Positions 18,465 through 25,195 of a stretch of 44,416 nucleotides of DNA are shown piece after piece (position 1 is the first letter of the stretch; each line of letters starts with the position of its first letter). The notes beneath the pieces are model-generated. The model was not told the DNA's origin, ran no database searches, and worked only from the letters and a program-made list of their open reading frames with translations. The translations under genes were made by a program, and so were the position numbers. This DNA is from a virus: IMG/VR virus record IMGVR_UViG_3300042301_001096, positions 1-44,416 of that record, one strand, 5' to 3'.

Positions 18465-18493
18465 TTGACAAGCGAAAGTGTATGGAATAGAAG
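18465..18493 (+). promoter_or_regulatory. Sigma70-like promoter of the small-terminase-like gene
   Basis: TTGACA at 18465-18470, 17-bp spacer, TAGAAG at 18488-18493. The predicted transcript start falls at or near the ATG at 18500, suggesting a leaderless or near-leaderless message, although AAGGAGG between the two could also serve as a ribosome site if transcription starts earlier. Confidence 0.65.
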
Positions 18494-18499
18494 GAGGGA

Positions 18500-19066
18500 A
18501 TGAAACAAGAATATAATGCGGAAACGCTAGGAACCCGTGGAAGGCGCAAATGGGATGTCGCAAAGATAGAGCAATTATATATGGCAGGGGCTGAATTAGG
18601 TGACATTCTCAAGACTCCTGAGTTTGAGAAGATGAGTAAGAACTATCTCAAAAATTTGATGGTTCAGGGAAAGTGGATAGCAAAGCGAATCAAACTGCGT
18701 GAAGAAGTGGCAAACACACTTGCGCCAAAGATGGAAGATGTGATGCGGAGGGAGACAGAGAATCATTACAATTTCATGCTCCAGCAAATTTCTGAGGAGA
18801 GAAAGCAAATTGAAATCAGGAACAAGTCGGGGAACATTAAAGACCAAGCAGGAAGGCTCGATGTCCTCGCACAATACGAGAAAATGGCCACGAGAGCATT
18901 GGGACTGGACGAGAATAATCTTCACGATAGGAAGGGTTTAAATATAAATGCAATGATCTCGCTCCACGTGGAAGGGCCAAAAAAAGCAGTCGATATTGAT
19001 ATTGTTCCCGTGGAATGTTCCAACCCTGTGGAGGGAGAGTTTGAACCCCTTGAAAGGCAACAATAG
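18500..19066 (+). CDS. Small-terminase-like DNA-binding protein
   Basis: A 188-residue protein. Residues about 15-60 (RKWDVAKIEQLYMAGAELGDILK ... SKNYLKNLMVQGKWIAKR) have the helix-turn-helix shape of phage TerS N-termini. A long charged helix follows (65-130), ending in the ATRALGLDE segment often seen before the TerS C-terminal region. The tail (140-188) is beta/Pro-rich. It would recognise phage DNA and hand it to the large terminase. The large subunit gene is 12 kb away on the other strand. Alternative: an unrelated HTH regulator. Confidence 0.5.
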   Translation: MKQEYNAETLGTRGRRKWDVAKIEQLYMAGAELGDILKTPEFEKMSKNYLKNLMVQGKWIAKRIKLREEVANTLAPKMEDVMRRETENHYNFMLQQISEERKQIEIRNKSGNIKDQAGRLDVLAQYEKMATRALGLDENNLHDRKGLNINAMISLHVEGPKKAVDIDIVPVECSNPVEGEFEPLERQQ

Positions 19067-19099
19067 GTAGGTGAAAAGTATGTCATAAAAAACTATGGA

Positions 19100-19137
19100 C
19101 AAAAGGCAGAATAGGATTGGACTATTTCCGCCTTTTG
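19100..19137. terminator. Hairpin between convergent genes
   Basis: CAAAAGGC (19100-19107) pairs with GCCTTTTG (19130-19137) and the inner bases GAATAG/CTATTTC extend the stem with a bulge. It lies between the plus gene ending at 19066 and the minus gene ending at 19146. There is no long U-run outside the stem, so termination efficiency is uncertain. Confidence 0.55.
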
Positions 19138-19145
19138 TGGAGTGA

Positions 19146-19331
19146 CTATTTCAGCTTTGGAACCTTGTATATATACTTCACGGAATGATCGATTCCAAGC
19201 CAAGGCGCCCATGTTCGAGGGGCAAGCCTGACATATTCGCCCGGAGGCATAGGACAATCAGGCACTGGATGCGTCCCCCATCGAAGCAGTGTCGCGGGAA
19301 GTGGAGTGAAGAAGGTGACAATGGTTTTCAT
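19146..19331 (-). CDS. Hypothetical protein, 61 aa
   Basis: The start overlaps the upstream stop as ATGA, the main support. Pro- and Trp-rich sequence (VPDCPMPPGEYVRLAPRTWAPW) ending in basic KYIYKVPKLK. Last gene of the minus-strand early cluster. No family recognised. Confidence 0.45.
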   Translation of the reverse strand: MKTIVTFFTPLPATLLRWGTHPVPDCPMPPGEYVRLAPRTWAPWLGIDHSVKYIYKVPKLK

Positions 19332-19624
19332 GCTTCCCCCTTTGCTTTGCGGAGGGCTTCACGGGCTTCATTTAATGGGAAATCCGACTCGGAAGGATTG
19401 CCGAAATCAGACAAACCAATAATCTGTTCAACGTTATCAACGAACGCTTCCAATGCGGAGAGCAAATCGGGAGCGGCGGCGATGAGGCGAGCGTTTGCTT
19501 CTTCTTCAGAAATACTTACATCTGAAGAGGTTCGAGCTATTTCTGTATTTCCATCGTTTGCCCATATTTTGAGAGAAACGAGGTCGCATTTCCAAGGGCT
19601 GGGTGTGTGGAGTGTATTATTCAT
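19328..19624 (-). CDS. Conserved phage protein with LIAAAPDLLSALE motif, 98 aa
   Basis: The sequence TPSPWKCD, then IARTSSD followed by EEEANARLIAAAPDLLSALEAFV and AREALRKAKGEA, matches a very widespread phage and prophage family of unknown function, in which a short beta hairpin precedes a helical hairpin. Found in early or accessory regions of many phages. The start sits directly behind a tandem ACACAACACA leader without Shine-Dalgarno. Confidence 0.75.
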   Translation of the reverse strand: MNNTLHTPSPWKCDLVSLKIWANDGNTEIARTSSDVSISEEEANARLIAAAPDLLSALEAFVDNVEQIIGLSDFGNPSESDFPLNEAREALRKAKGEA

Positions 19625-19665
19625 TGTGTTGTGTTGTGTTGTGTTTGGGTGTTGTGGAGGGAAAA
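19625..19665 (-). repeat. GTTGT tandem tract in a leader
   Basis: Repeated TGTTG units on the plus strand give an ACACAACACAACACAACACA leader immediately upstream of the 19624 start on the coding strand. It is G-free there and so unlikely to fold. Confidence 0.7.
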
Positions 19666-19677
19666 TCAGTGGAGGGA

Positions 19678-19693
19678 TTATCGGAAACGATCA
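19678..19693. repeat. 16-bp palindrome copy 9 (TTATCGGAAACGATCA)
   Basis: One arm base deviates. Intergenic, 54 bp upstream of the minus-strand start at 19624. Confidence 0.8.
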
Positions 19694-19821
19694 AAGCCGC
19701 AGGAATGCGCGAAAGAAAAAAGGAGTGTAGAGGGTGCGGAGAGAGAATAAAAACGAGAAAGCGGGGCGAATAGAGAGGAGCGGACAACGGATGGAACGAA
19801 GCCCGCATAGTGTGGAGGGGA

Positions 19822-20031
19822 TTAAAGGAGGGAACGCATCATTTTCCGGCCTGCTGCTAAAGTATCAGGGCATTCCCAAACATGAACACCGTCAAGAAAG
19901 CCGCGAATATGAAATGCTCCATGTTCCTTGGAGAGTGTTAGCCTGTTGTCATCGTCCTTTTCTTTTCTTTCGACATAGCCGCAAGCGAAGGCATAGCCCG
20001 TTAGTTTTTTGTTTTTAGTGTGTAGTTTCAT
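19822..20031 (-). CDS. Hypothetical early protein, 69 aa
   Basis: Basic N-terminus (MKLHTKNKKL), a beta-rich core including GAFHIRGFLDGVHVWEC, and a helical end. The start overlaps the upstream small membrane gene as ATGA. No known family. Confidence 0.6.
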   Translation of the reverse strand: MKLHTKNKKLTGYAFACGYVERKEKDDDNRLTLSKEHGAFHIRGFLDGVHVWECPDTLAAGRKMMRSLL

Positions 20032-20138
20032 AGAAGGATAAAAACTAAGATTGCGCCGATTGTGGAGAGTGTGAGCAAAAGACCGAAAAACCGATTCTTT
20101 GCTTTGTTGTATTGGAAAGAAGAGTTTAGTTTAGACAT
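20028..20138 (-). CDS. Small single-pass membrane protein, 36 aa
   Basis: Reads MSKLNSSFQYNKAKN then a 20-residue hydrophobic helix (FFGLLLTLSTIGAILVFILL) at the C-terminus. Positively charged before the helix, so the N-terminus is expected inside the cell. The stop overlaps the next start as ATGA. Role unknown; small early membrane proteins often modify host physiology. Confidence 0.55.
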   Translation of the reverse strand: MSKLNSSFQYNKAKNRFFGLLLTLSTIGAILVFILL

Positions 20139-20186
20139 AAGATGAGAGAGAAAAGCGGCAAGGATTGGACTTGCCGCATAGTTTAA

Positions 20187-20537
20187 TCAGAAGGAGGAGA
20201 CAATAACACCGCCTTCGAATTCGATTAATGTCCCATGGTCTTGAATATATTCGCGGATTTTCTCATCAACTTCGTCGTCGTCGTTTTCTTCCGTTTCATC
20301 AAATCCAAGCTCTTCGAGGGCATTTGAGAAATAATCATGTGCCCAGTCCAAAAGGCTGGAATACTCTGAGAAGTCACAGCGAACGGCGCAAGTATCGAGT
20401 TCAATTTCTTCCCCGGTTGACTCCTCATATTCCTCCAGATACTCAGCAAGGGCAAGCGAGCCGTTATAAGACCAGCGTGCGTTTGTATCGTTTTTTAGTG
20501 CGTCTGCAATTTGATAGGTGTTTAGTGTCATTTTCAT
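20187..20537 (-). CDS. Conserved acidic phage protein, 116 aa
   Basis: The pattern YQIADALKNDTNARWSYNGSLALAEYLEEYEESTGEEIELD, then AVRCDFSEYSS, then a long acidic stretch and GTLIEFEGGVIVSSF matches a family I know from phages and mobile elements, without a defined function. The net charge is strongly negative, as in some DNA mimics or inhibitors of host proteins, but that is speculation. Leader ACACTAACAAC lacks a Shine-Dalgarno. Confidence 0.7.
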   Translation of the reverse strand: MKMTLNTYQIADALKNDTNARWSYNGSLALAEYLEEYEESTGEEIELDTCAVRCDFSEYSSLLDWAHDYFSNALEELGFDETEENDDDEVDEKIREYIQDHGTLIEFEGGVIVSSF

Positions 20538-20583
20538 GTTGTTAGTGTATTCTATTAGGTTTTTAGTTTGGCAATCTCATCAG

Positions 20584-20622
20584 TTCACACTTGCCAAGGT
20601 GTGAAGACGGGGAAACCCCCGT
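20584..20622. other. Two adjacent intercistronic hairpins
   Basis: TTCACAC (20584-20590) pairs with GTGTGAA (20599-20605); ACGGGG (20607-20612) pairs with CCCCGT (20617-20622). They lie between two minus-strand genes and may act as an mRNA processing or weak termination element. Confidence 0.5.
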
Positions 20623-20629
20623 TTCGATT

Positions 20630-20899
20630 CTAACCACAATAAGCCGATTCGATACGTTTGCCGGAATGATCACAAGTAAGCTCGCCGTCCTCCCAATTCG
20701 CATCACAGCCGACAACGCGCCATCCATCATTTACCTTGTTTTTAATAGACCAAAGGACAGAACGAAAGTTAGCCTTTACGCTATCAAAAGAAAGCGCGGC
20801 CCCGTCTGAAGTGATAAAGAAAAGAGGATAGCAACCGGGAAAAGTATAAGCTCCGGAGCGAATCGCATTTTTCAAGTCTGTTGTATTGGTGACATTCAT
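20630..20899 (-). CDS. Conserved phage protein with FITSDGAALSF motif, 89 aa
   Basis: The sequence runs GAYTFPGCYPLFFITSDGAALSF, then SVLWSIKN, then DGWRVVGCDANWEDGELTCDHSGKRIESAY. This is a familiar small phage family of unknown function. The CDHSG ending resembles a metal-binding knuckle. It lies in an early cluster next to two other conserved unknowns, often seen together in phages. Confidence 0.75.
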   Translation of the reverse strand: MNVTNTTDLKNAIRSGAYTFPGCYPLFFITSDGAALSFDSVKANFRSVLWSIKNKVNDGWRVVGCDANWEDGELTCDHSGKRIESAYCG

Positions 20900-20938
20900 A
20901 TTATATATAGAGGTTAGGTTTATGTTATGGGGGAAAAA

Positions 20939-21247
20939 TCAGATTGCGCGGATTTCCAAGAATGGCACGCAATCAACTTCAAGGTTGATATTGTCATCAA
21001 AGCCAATGTCTGAGATGTCACCAACGCGGGCCTTTGGAAGATAGTTTTCCTTGAATATCTCCCAACGTGCGCGGGCGGCTTCAAGAACCTGTTCAATATC
21101 GGCATTGGTTGCAATGAACCAAGAGGAGTTAGTTTCAAAGCCCTCCTGTGAGTTTCCCCAGAGTTCAAAGGCGACGACATCAAAGCGGGTTTCGCTGGTT
21201 GCATTGGTTTCACTGATGAGATTGCGGATTTTTGTTTCAAGTTTCAT
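20939..21247 (-). CDS. Conserved early phage protein, 102 aa
   Basis: Helical start (MKLETKIRNLISETNATSET) then FDVVAFELWGNSQEGFETNSSW, a motif found in small phage proteins with a beta-sheet core, and a helical second half. No known function. Leader AACCTATATA carries no Shine-Dalgarno. Confidence 0.65.
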   Translation of the reverse strand: MKLETKIRNLISETNATSETRFDVVAFELWGNSQEGFETNSSWFIATNADIEQVLEAARARWEIFKENYLPKARVGDISDIGFDDNINLEVDCVPFLEIRAI

Positions 21248-21270
21248 TATATAGGTTTTTCTATTTGGGT

Positions 21271-21417
21271 TTAGTTCTGGGTTGAGATTAACTTTGCAAG
21301 AGCATCAAAAGCCGATTGCAATTTTTCTGTTGGTTGGTTGGTTCTTTTCGCGTCAATGAGTTTAATGTTCAGAGACGCGAGTTTCATCTTCAATGCGTGA
21401 GTTTGATTTTTGTTCAT
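21271..21417 (-). CDS. Small basic helical protein, 48 aa
   Basis: Reads MNKNQTHALKMKLASLNIKL, then a Lys/Thr stretch and a second helix ending ISTQN. First gene after the promoter at 21542. Two amphipathic helices could form a hairpin. Function unknown. Confidence 0.5.
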   Translation of the reverse strand: MNKNQTHALKMKLASLNIKLIDAKRTNQPTEKLQSAFDALAKLISTQN

Positions 21418-21504
21418 GTTCAATATGGGTTGATTTCACACTGACTTCAGCCGGTGCGAAAAGTTTTTTTGTTTCAAATATCATTTGCGCATTTACTCGC
21501 AGAC

Positions 21505-21529
21505 CCTGAATTCATCAGGCTTCGCAAGC
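21505..21529 (-). ncRNA. Abutting hairpins near the 5' end of the early minus transcript
   Basis: On the minus strand GCTT-GCG-AAGC is followed directly by CCTGA-TGAAT-TCAGG (plus-strand positions 21529-21519 and 21519-21505). The predicted transcript start is at about 21534, so the hairpins occupy the first 30 nt. Confidence 0.45.
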
Positions 21530-21541
21530 AGCGCGGATGAA

Positions 21542-21569
21542 AGAATACAACATTGAGTGAATATGTCAA
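21542..21569 (-). promoter_or_regulatory. Sigma70-like early promoter, minus strand
   Basis: On the minus strand TTGACA (21569-21564), 16-bp spacer, TATTCT (21547-21542). It faces the gene cluster 21417 to 19146 and is the best promoter match upstream of it. Confidence 0.75.
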
Positions 21570-22202
21570 CACCTGATTATTGATTTTTTTTAGAATGAGT
21601 GCAAGCAAATGCCATGCCAAGGTAATTTTCATTATTTAATGAAATGAATGAACAAAGTGAATGACATTTCAAAAATAAATGAAAACTTGGTAAGCTTATT
21701 TTATGCCAAGTTTGAAAATACGTTTCACGCTGCCGATTCTCGCATGATGAAATCACTCTTTCACCCGATCACCGAAAATGCGATTCACCCCAAAAATCAC
21801 CCATACCACTATTCCGCTTCGTCAATCAAACGCAATCTAACGCCATCCTCGCGCCAAGATTATTGCAAGTCAGTTGCATTATGTCATCTTCTTATTGCGA
21901 CTGATAACATCCGATAAAACTAGTAGGAGATACCCGCGAGTTTCCAGTCTCAACAACGCCCGACATCATTGGCAATCAATCCGGCTCGATCATGCTCATC
22001 ATATACTATACTCAACGCTGTGACGCTGGCAATGTGTGAGACTATACTAAGCATGGCACAAGGCAGGGCATGGCTGGCTGGCTGGCTAAGCAATCTCTTT
22101 TTCTATGGAGGATGGACGCCCCTACCCCTCTACCCCATGCACCCATGCGCGCCAGCTCCCAATGCGGAAAACCCCTCTCCCCATAAAAACTGCCTTTTTG
22201 TA

Positions 22203-22223
22203 TGTCAATATAGTCTATTGACA
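22203..22223. promoter_or_regulatory. Inverted repeat of two divergent TTGACA elements
   Basis: TGTCAATA-TAGTC-TATTGACA is a perfect inverted repeat with 8-bp arms. Each arm contains a -35-like TTGACA facing outward, but matching -10 boxes are weak (TATGGG on the minus strand). It could be an operator rather than a promoter pair. Confidence 0.45.
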
Positions 22224-22273
22224 AGTCTTATGTCTTATGCTTCTCCCTATGTCTTATGCTAATGTCGTATGTA

Positions 22274-22289
22274 TTATCGTTTCCGATAA
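22274..22289. repeat. 16-bp palindrome copy 10 (TTATCGTTTCCGATAA)
   Basis: Perfect arms with centre TTTC. It lies just beyond the stop codon of the last gene (22297) of the long minus operon. Confidence 0.9.
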
Positions 22290-22296
22290 CCATCCT

Positions 22297-22845
22297 TTAG
22301 TTTTCGCAGGAGTAGATAGTCTCTTGGAGTTTGAGTTTCGGGAGGGTAGTGGGGAGGGTGTATGATTTGTCTATGAAGGCTACTTTGTTTGTGGGTTGGA
22401 TGGTTAGTCTTCCGTTGGTGAGTTCTATGAAGATGAATTCTTTGTCTTGGTCTGGGCTATCTGACCAGCCATCGTTTAGGTGGGCGGTGGAGAATATGTA
22501 GGTTCCCTTTAGTATGTTTGGGCCTATCTTGGTTGTTACTGGCATTCCTATTAGGATTGGGTTCTGTAGTATGGTAAAGTTGTATGAGTAGCAGTCCCAG
22601 AGTTGACTTTCTTCTATACGCCAGTTTTCGAGTGCTTGTTCTTGGAACCTAACTGCGTTTGGTGGGATGTTTCTGTAGAGTGCGCCGCCTTCGCGCAGGA
22701 TGACATTGATTCCCCATGCTCTGGATGGGATGCTGGTTAGTCCTACCCACATAGCTTCTACTGGGCCTACGGGTTTTTCGTGGGTGTATTCGCTATCTAT
22801 CCAGATGTATCTATGAGTTGGCAGTGCGCCGATTTTTGTATTCAT
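22297..22845 (-). CDS. Hypothetical protein, 182 aa
   Basis: Start chosen at 22845 because it overlaps the upstream stop as ATGA; a longer reading to 22944 is unlikely. Sequence MNTKIGALPTHRYIWIDSEYTH, then VEAMWVGLTSIPSRAWGINVILREGGALYRNIPPNAV, is beta-rich with many aromatic residues. A family of this kind occurs in aquatic phages, but I know no function. Last gene of the long minus-strand operon. Confidence 0.65.
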   Translation of the reverse strand: MNTKIGALPTHRYIWIDSEYTHEKPVGPVEAMWVGLTSIPSRAWGINVILREGGALYRNIPPNAVRFQEQALENWRIEESQLWDCYSYNFTILQNPILIGMPVTTKIGPNILKGTYIFSTAHLNDGWSDSPDQDKEFIFIELTNGRLTIQPTNKVAFIDKSYTLPTTLPKLKLQETIYSCEN

Positions 22846-23078
22846 TTTCTCTGAAGATATTTTTCGCAGAGCAAATTGTATTTGCTGCGCCATGCCGTCA
22901 TAAGGCGAATGTATTTGAACATCTTGATATGGCGGGTGCGCCACGATTCATATACTTGTTCTGGTGTTTCTCCTATTAGTTTTAGGGATTCTTTCCAGTG
23001 ATTCAGTTCTTCAAGCGCGACTTCAAGTGATTGCCTTGCGTTTTCCAGTTCGTATTTAAGTTGTAGTTTTGTATTCAT
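22842..23078 (-). CDS. Coiled-coil hypothetical protein, 78 aa
   Basis: Begins MNTKLQLKYELENARQSLEV and is almost wholly helical, with Trp and Arg in the second half (YESWRTRHIKMFKYIRLMTAWRSKY). Palindrome copy 11 lies 1 nt upstream of its start codon. Function unknown. Confidence 0.65.
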   Translation of the reverse strand: MNTKLQLKYELENARQSLEVALEELNHWKESLKLIGETPEQVYESWRTRHIKMFKYIRLMTAWRSKYNLLCEKYLQRK

Positions 23079-23079
23079 G

Positions 23080-23095
23080 TTATCGGTTACGATAA
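23080..23095. repeat. 16-bp palindrome copy 11 (TTATCGGTTACGATAA)
   Basis: Perfect arms with centre GTTA. On the minus strand it supplies the stop codon of the 57-residue gene (RLS-stop) and ends 1 nt before the next ATG at 23078. Confidence 0.9.
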
Positions 23096-23260
23096 TCGTT
23101 TGATTCCGTTTAATTCATTTCTGTGATTATTGGATGCCGCCCAGCCTTGTCGGAAGGCTACGCAGATTAGTTCTTGGGAGAATAGCCATATATTAAAGTC
23201 TTCGTATTGGTCTGTTAACCACGGATAGTAGTTTAAGAATGCTTGGTGACAGGCTTTCAT
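23087..23260 (-). CDS. Small aromatic protein, 57 aa
   Basis: Reads MKACHQAFLNYYPWLTDQYE and ends NGIKRLS; the last codons and stop are inside palindrome copy 11. The start overlaps the upstream stop as ATGA. Rich in Trp, Tyr and Phe and likely a compact helical domain. No family recognised. Confidence 0.55.
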   Translation of the reverse strand: MKACHQAFLNYYPWLTDQYEDFNIWLFSQELICVAFRQGWAASNNHRNELNGIKRLS

Positions 23261-23466
23261 ATTACTTTGATTGTTTCGTCTTCACACTTTAGCCAGAAGA
23301 ACTCTTCTTGCCAATACATCTCGTTTGGATCAACTCTTCCTACTCCTTTATAGTCTGGGTAGTTATCTTTTACCCATTTGCGAAGTTGTTTCTTTGTGCG
23401 GAATGCGGCGATTGGAAGTCCGTTGCTGTTGTTTCTGTATCCTTGGAATAGTATGTATACTTTCAT
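23257..23466 (-). CDS. Hypothetical protein, 69 aa
   Basis: Starts MKVYILFQGYRNNSNGLPI, with a beta strand-turn-helix layout and RKWVKDNYPDYKG in the middle. It is joined to both neighbours by ATGA overlaps. Small-domain composition; no function known. Confidence 0.6.
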   Translation of the reverse strand: MKVYILFQGYRNNSNGLPIAAFRTKKQLRKWVKDNYPDYKGVGRVDPNEMYWQEEFFWLKCEDETIKVI

Positions 23467-23546
23467 TTTCTAGTTGTTGTTTCTATGATGAAGCAGGCTA
23501 CTACTATGCTCCATGCTAGGATCATTGCCATTACTTGGTCATTCAT
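23463..23546 (-). CDS. Tiny membrane protein, 27 aa
   Basis: Reads MNDQVMAMILAWSIVVACFI and ends ETTTRK: one hydrophobic helix with a basic C-terminus. ATGA overlaps with both neighbours argue that it is translated. Confidence 0.5.
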   Translation of the reverse strand: MNDQVMAMILAWSIVVACFIIETTTRK

Positions 23547-23731
23547 GGGTATAGTGCTTTCCGTAGGTTCTTATACTCTTCTTCTAAAAGCGAGAATGAT
23601 CCTATGGGTAGTTTTTTGTTTATCGTGGATAACAGCGCGTGAGCAGCGGCGGCGAGGCTATCATATTCCTCTGCGTTTACATACCAGTCGTCAGTTTCAT
23701 TCGCTTGTTCTTTTGTGAATTTCTCTATCAT
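23543..23731 (-). CDS. Small helical protein, 62 aa
   Basis: Starts MIEKFTKEQANETDDWYVNA, then AAAAHALLSTINKKL and a Lys/Glu helix. The gene overlaps the dCMP deaminase stop. No recognised domain. Confidence 0.6.
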   Translation of the reverse strand: MIEKFTKEQANETDDWYVNAEEYDSLAAAAHALLSTINKKLPIGSFSLLEEEYKNLRKALYP

Positions 23732-24240
23732 ATATCGAGTAGTTTTGCTCCATTTTGGTAGCCTCCGCAGTGGATAATTGTATCCCCTCGCTTTACTACG
23801 AATACAGATGGTTTTCCGCTGTGATCCCAGTAGGAGGTTAGTTTCTCTTGCTTAAATTGGACTACTGTGACTCCCATTTTTTCTGCTATCTCTAAGGCTA
23901 TTGGGTCGGATTTGTATACTTCCTTGTAGATAACTTTTTTTATCTTATATGCGGCTATGGTCTTTAAACATTCTCTACAAGGTAGTAGGGTGGATACCAG
24001 TGTCTTTCCTTCGCCGGGGTTGGTATATCTCAAGGCATTCTGCTCTGCATGGATTACGAACTTTGATCTCTCTTCTCTTGATGACCAGTCTTCTTCTACA
24101 CCTTGAGGGAATCCGTTATACCCTACTGAGGCTATGGAGTTGTCTTCTCTGAGGATTACCGCGCCAACTTTATGCCACGGGTCTTTACTTTTCTTAGCCA
24201 CTACCTCGGCTATACTCATTGCGTATTCGTCCCAGTTCAT
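23728..24240 (-). CDS. Deoxycytidylate (dCMP) deaminase family
   Basis: A 170-residue zinc-dependent deaminase. The motif HAE (64-66) provides the Zn-binding His and catalytic Glu; PCREC (87-91) provides the two Zn-binding Cys. The N-terminal MNWDEYAMSIAEVVAKKSKD plus GAVILREDNSIASVGYNGFP is typical. It would convert dCMP to dUMP, feeding dTMP synthesis during replication. The C-terminal ~50 residues (YWDHSGKPSVFVVKRGDTIIHCGG) are an extension beyond the compact domain and may bind an effector or be a separate small fold. It stands in the operon with a Zn-ribbon protein and a lipoprotein. Confidence 0.92.
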   Translation of the reverse strand: MNWDEYAMSIAEVVAKKSKDPWHKVGAVILREDNSIASVGYNGFPQGVEEDWSSREERSKFVIHAEQNALRYTNPGEGKTLVSTLLPCRECLKTIAAYKIKKVIYKEVYKSDPIALEIAEKMGVTVVQFKQEKLTSYWDHSGKPSVFVVKRGDTIIHCGGYQNGAKLLDI

Positions 24241-24557
24241 TGCATTTGCTTTAGAATCTTGTTTGCTCGTAGGGCGCAGAGAAGATCGTTTTCTTCCCTT
24301 ACTTGAGCCAGTGTCCTTGTTGGTTGTTCTGGCAGTTCAGCAATGTAATTGAAGTCTTCTGGATGAGTATTTACTTCTTGGTGAATTACTGGCTGTTGGA
24401 TTACTGGTTCAGTCGGTGGTTTGTGCATATACATTTCCTTTATATGCGGGGTAGTTCCTTTAGGGTAATGGAAGTGGCGAGTTTCCGTGTAGGTTTCTCT
24501 GGTCATCGAAGTGCAAGCGCACAATGACATGGTTAGTAATATTAGTGTTTTTTTCAT
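24237..24557 (-). CDS. Putative lipoprotein, possibly lysis-related
   Basis: The N-terminus MKKTLILLTMSLCACTS is a typical lipoprotein signal with the lipobox ending at Cys13 or Cys15, so the mature protein should be anchored at the outer membrane or periplasmic face. The rest is Pro/Gln/His-rich (HKPPTEPVIQQPVIHQE) with a helical end. Rz1-like outer-membrane spanins have this shape, but no spanin partner or endolysin is visible nearby, so lysis is only a guess. A lipoprotein also implies a diderm host, weakly. Confidence 0.55.
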   Translation of the reverse strand: MKKTLILLTMSLCACTSMTRETYTETRHFHYPKGTTPHIKEMYMHKPPTEPVIQQPVIHQEVNTHPEDFNYIAELPEQPTRTLAQVREENDLLCALRANKILKQMQ

Positions 24558-24572
24558 GTTATAGTAGGATAT

Positions 24573-24588
24573 TTATCGTTTACGATAG
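24573..24588. repeat. 16-bp palindrome copy 12 (TTATCGTTTACGATAG)
   Basis: Last base deviates; centre TTTA. It spans the 3' end of a minus-strand gene and provides its last codons and stop (KLS-stop). Confidence 0.85.
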
Positions 24589-24783
24589 TTTGGAGATTTC
24601 ATCTAACATATCTGATGGGTCTTGATCGCCATTTGCCATAGCTTCAATCCATCTCGCGGCGTTAATGGTAGCGGTGTGTGTCCATCCTTCACTCGTTAAT
24701 TTTTCCCTATGCGCTTCATCTATTGTTAAGCATTTTATCTTACCTTCTTTGGCATAGATAAAAAGGAATTGTGGAATACTCAT
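24580..24783 (-). CDS. Hypothetical protein, 67 aa
   Basis: Start chosen at ATG 24783 for its ATGA overlap with the upstream Zn-ribbon gene; nine codons of open frame upstream are ignored. Reads MSIPQFLFIYAKEGKIKCLT and ends DEISKLS, the end lying in palindrome copy 12. Mixed alpha/beta; unknown function. Confidence 0.6.
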   Translation of the reverse strand: MSIPQFLFIYAKEGKIKCLTIDEAHREKLTSEGWTHTATINAARWIEAMANGDQDPSDMLDEISKLS

Positions 24784-25034
24784 AGGTTGATTAGCATCTT
24801 CTTTGCCCAATCTGGAGTATTCTCATCTAATTTTACTGTCCACTCTCCAGTAACCGCTTTGGTCATGGATAGGGCTTTAACTACTTTCTTAAAGGTAACT
24901 TTCCTTGAAGTAGTAATTACTTCTTTAGTTGAAAACCTTTCTCCGCAAGAACAAAGCCTCCTCCTTACTACTGTGCCATCTTTTTTTCTGCTATTGATGA
25001 CTTCAGTAGGTGATTCACATTTAGGACACGTCAT
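24780..25034 (-). CDS. NrdR-like zinc-ribbon protein without ATP-cone
   Basis: The first 40 residues have the NrdR N-terminal ribbon layout: CPKC (3-6), then VINSRKKDGTVVRRRLCSCGERFSTKE, with Cys28 and Cys30 as the second ligand pair (C-x-C instead of the usual C-x2-C). NrdR has an ATP-cone after the ribbon; here there is only a short helical tail of 44 residues, so the protein would bind DNA or another partner but not sense nucleotides the same way. It could alter host nrd regulation or act as a late activator, as the P2 Ogr zinc-finger does. It sits in the same operon as the dCMP deaminase. Confidence 0.6.
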   Translation of the reverse strand: MTCPKCESPTEVINSRKKDGTVVRRRLCSCGERFSTKEVITTSRKVTFKKVVKALSMTKAVTGEWTVKLDENTPDWAKKMLINL

Positions 25035-25195
25035 TTCTTTTCTTTACCAGTAAGCGTATATTGTTTGATTCCGCGCTTCTTAAAGAAGTCATCACAGGCT
25101 TTGCTAATCTGCTTGGAGTTGATTGGATACTTCCATCCTACTCTGGCATCATCTTGGTCAACATTACCCTCTGTATCTTTGCCGTTGATTTTCAT
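25031..25195 (-). CDS. Small basic protein, 54 aa
   Basis: Start at ATG 25195 is coupled as ATGA to the upstream gene. Acidic N-terminus (MKINGKDTEGNVDQDDARVG), basic C-terminus (KKRGIKQYTLTGKEKK). No function known. Confidence 0.55.
   Translation of the reverse strand: MKINGKDTEGNVDQDDARVGWKYPINSKQISKACDDFFKKRGIKQYTLTGKEKK

Larger units (their letters stand above)
21570..22296. other. Long stretch without convincing genes
   Basis: No convincing minus-strand gene crosses this region although both flanks are minus-strand operons. A plus-strand ORF at 21648-21917 (89 codons, MNKVNDISKI...) is possible but has no family or promoter. Visible signals: palindrome TTCATTATTTAATGAA at 21628-21643, four GGCT units near 22070, the paired -35 elements at 22203-22223, repeated TATGTCTTATGCT near 22228-22260 and palindrome copy 10. 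It may hold regulatory or replication signals. Confidence 0.5.

Noticed and set aside
21969-22262. Plus-strand ORF of 97 codons
   Set aside because: Composition is unlike any gene here (Pro/Leu/Cys-rich, spans tandem GGCT and the -35 inverted repeat) and no initiation signal is visible.
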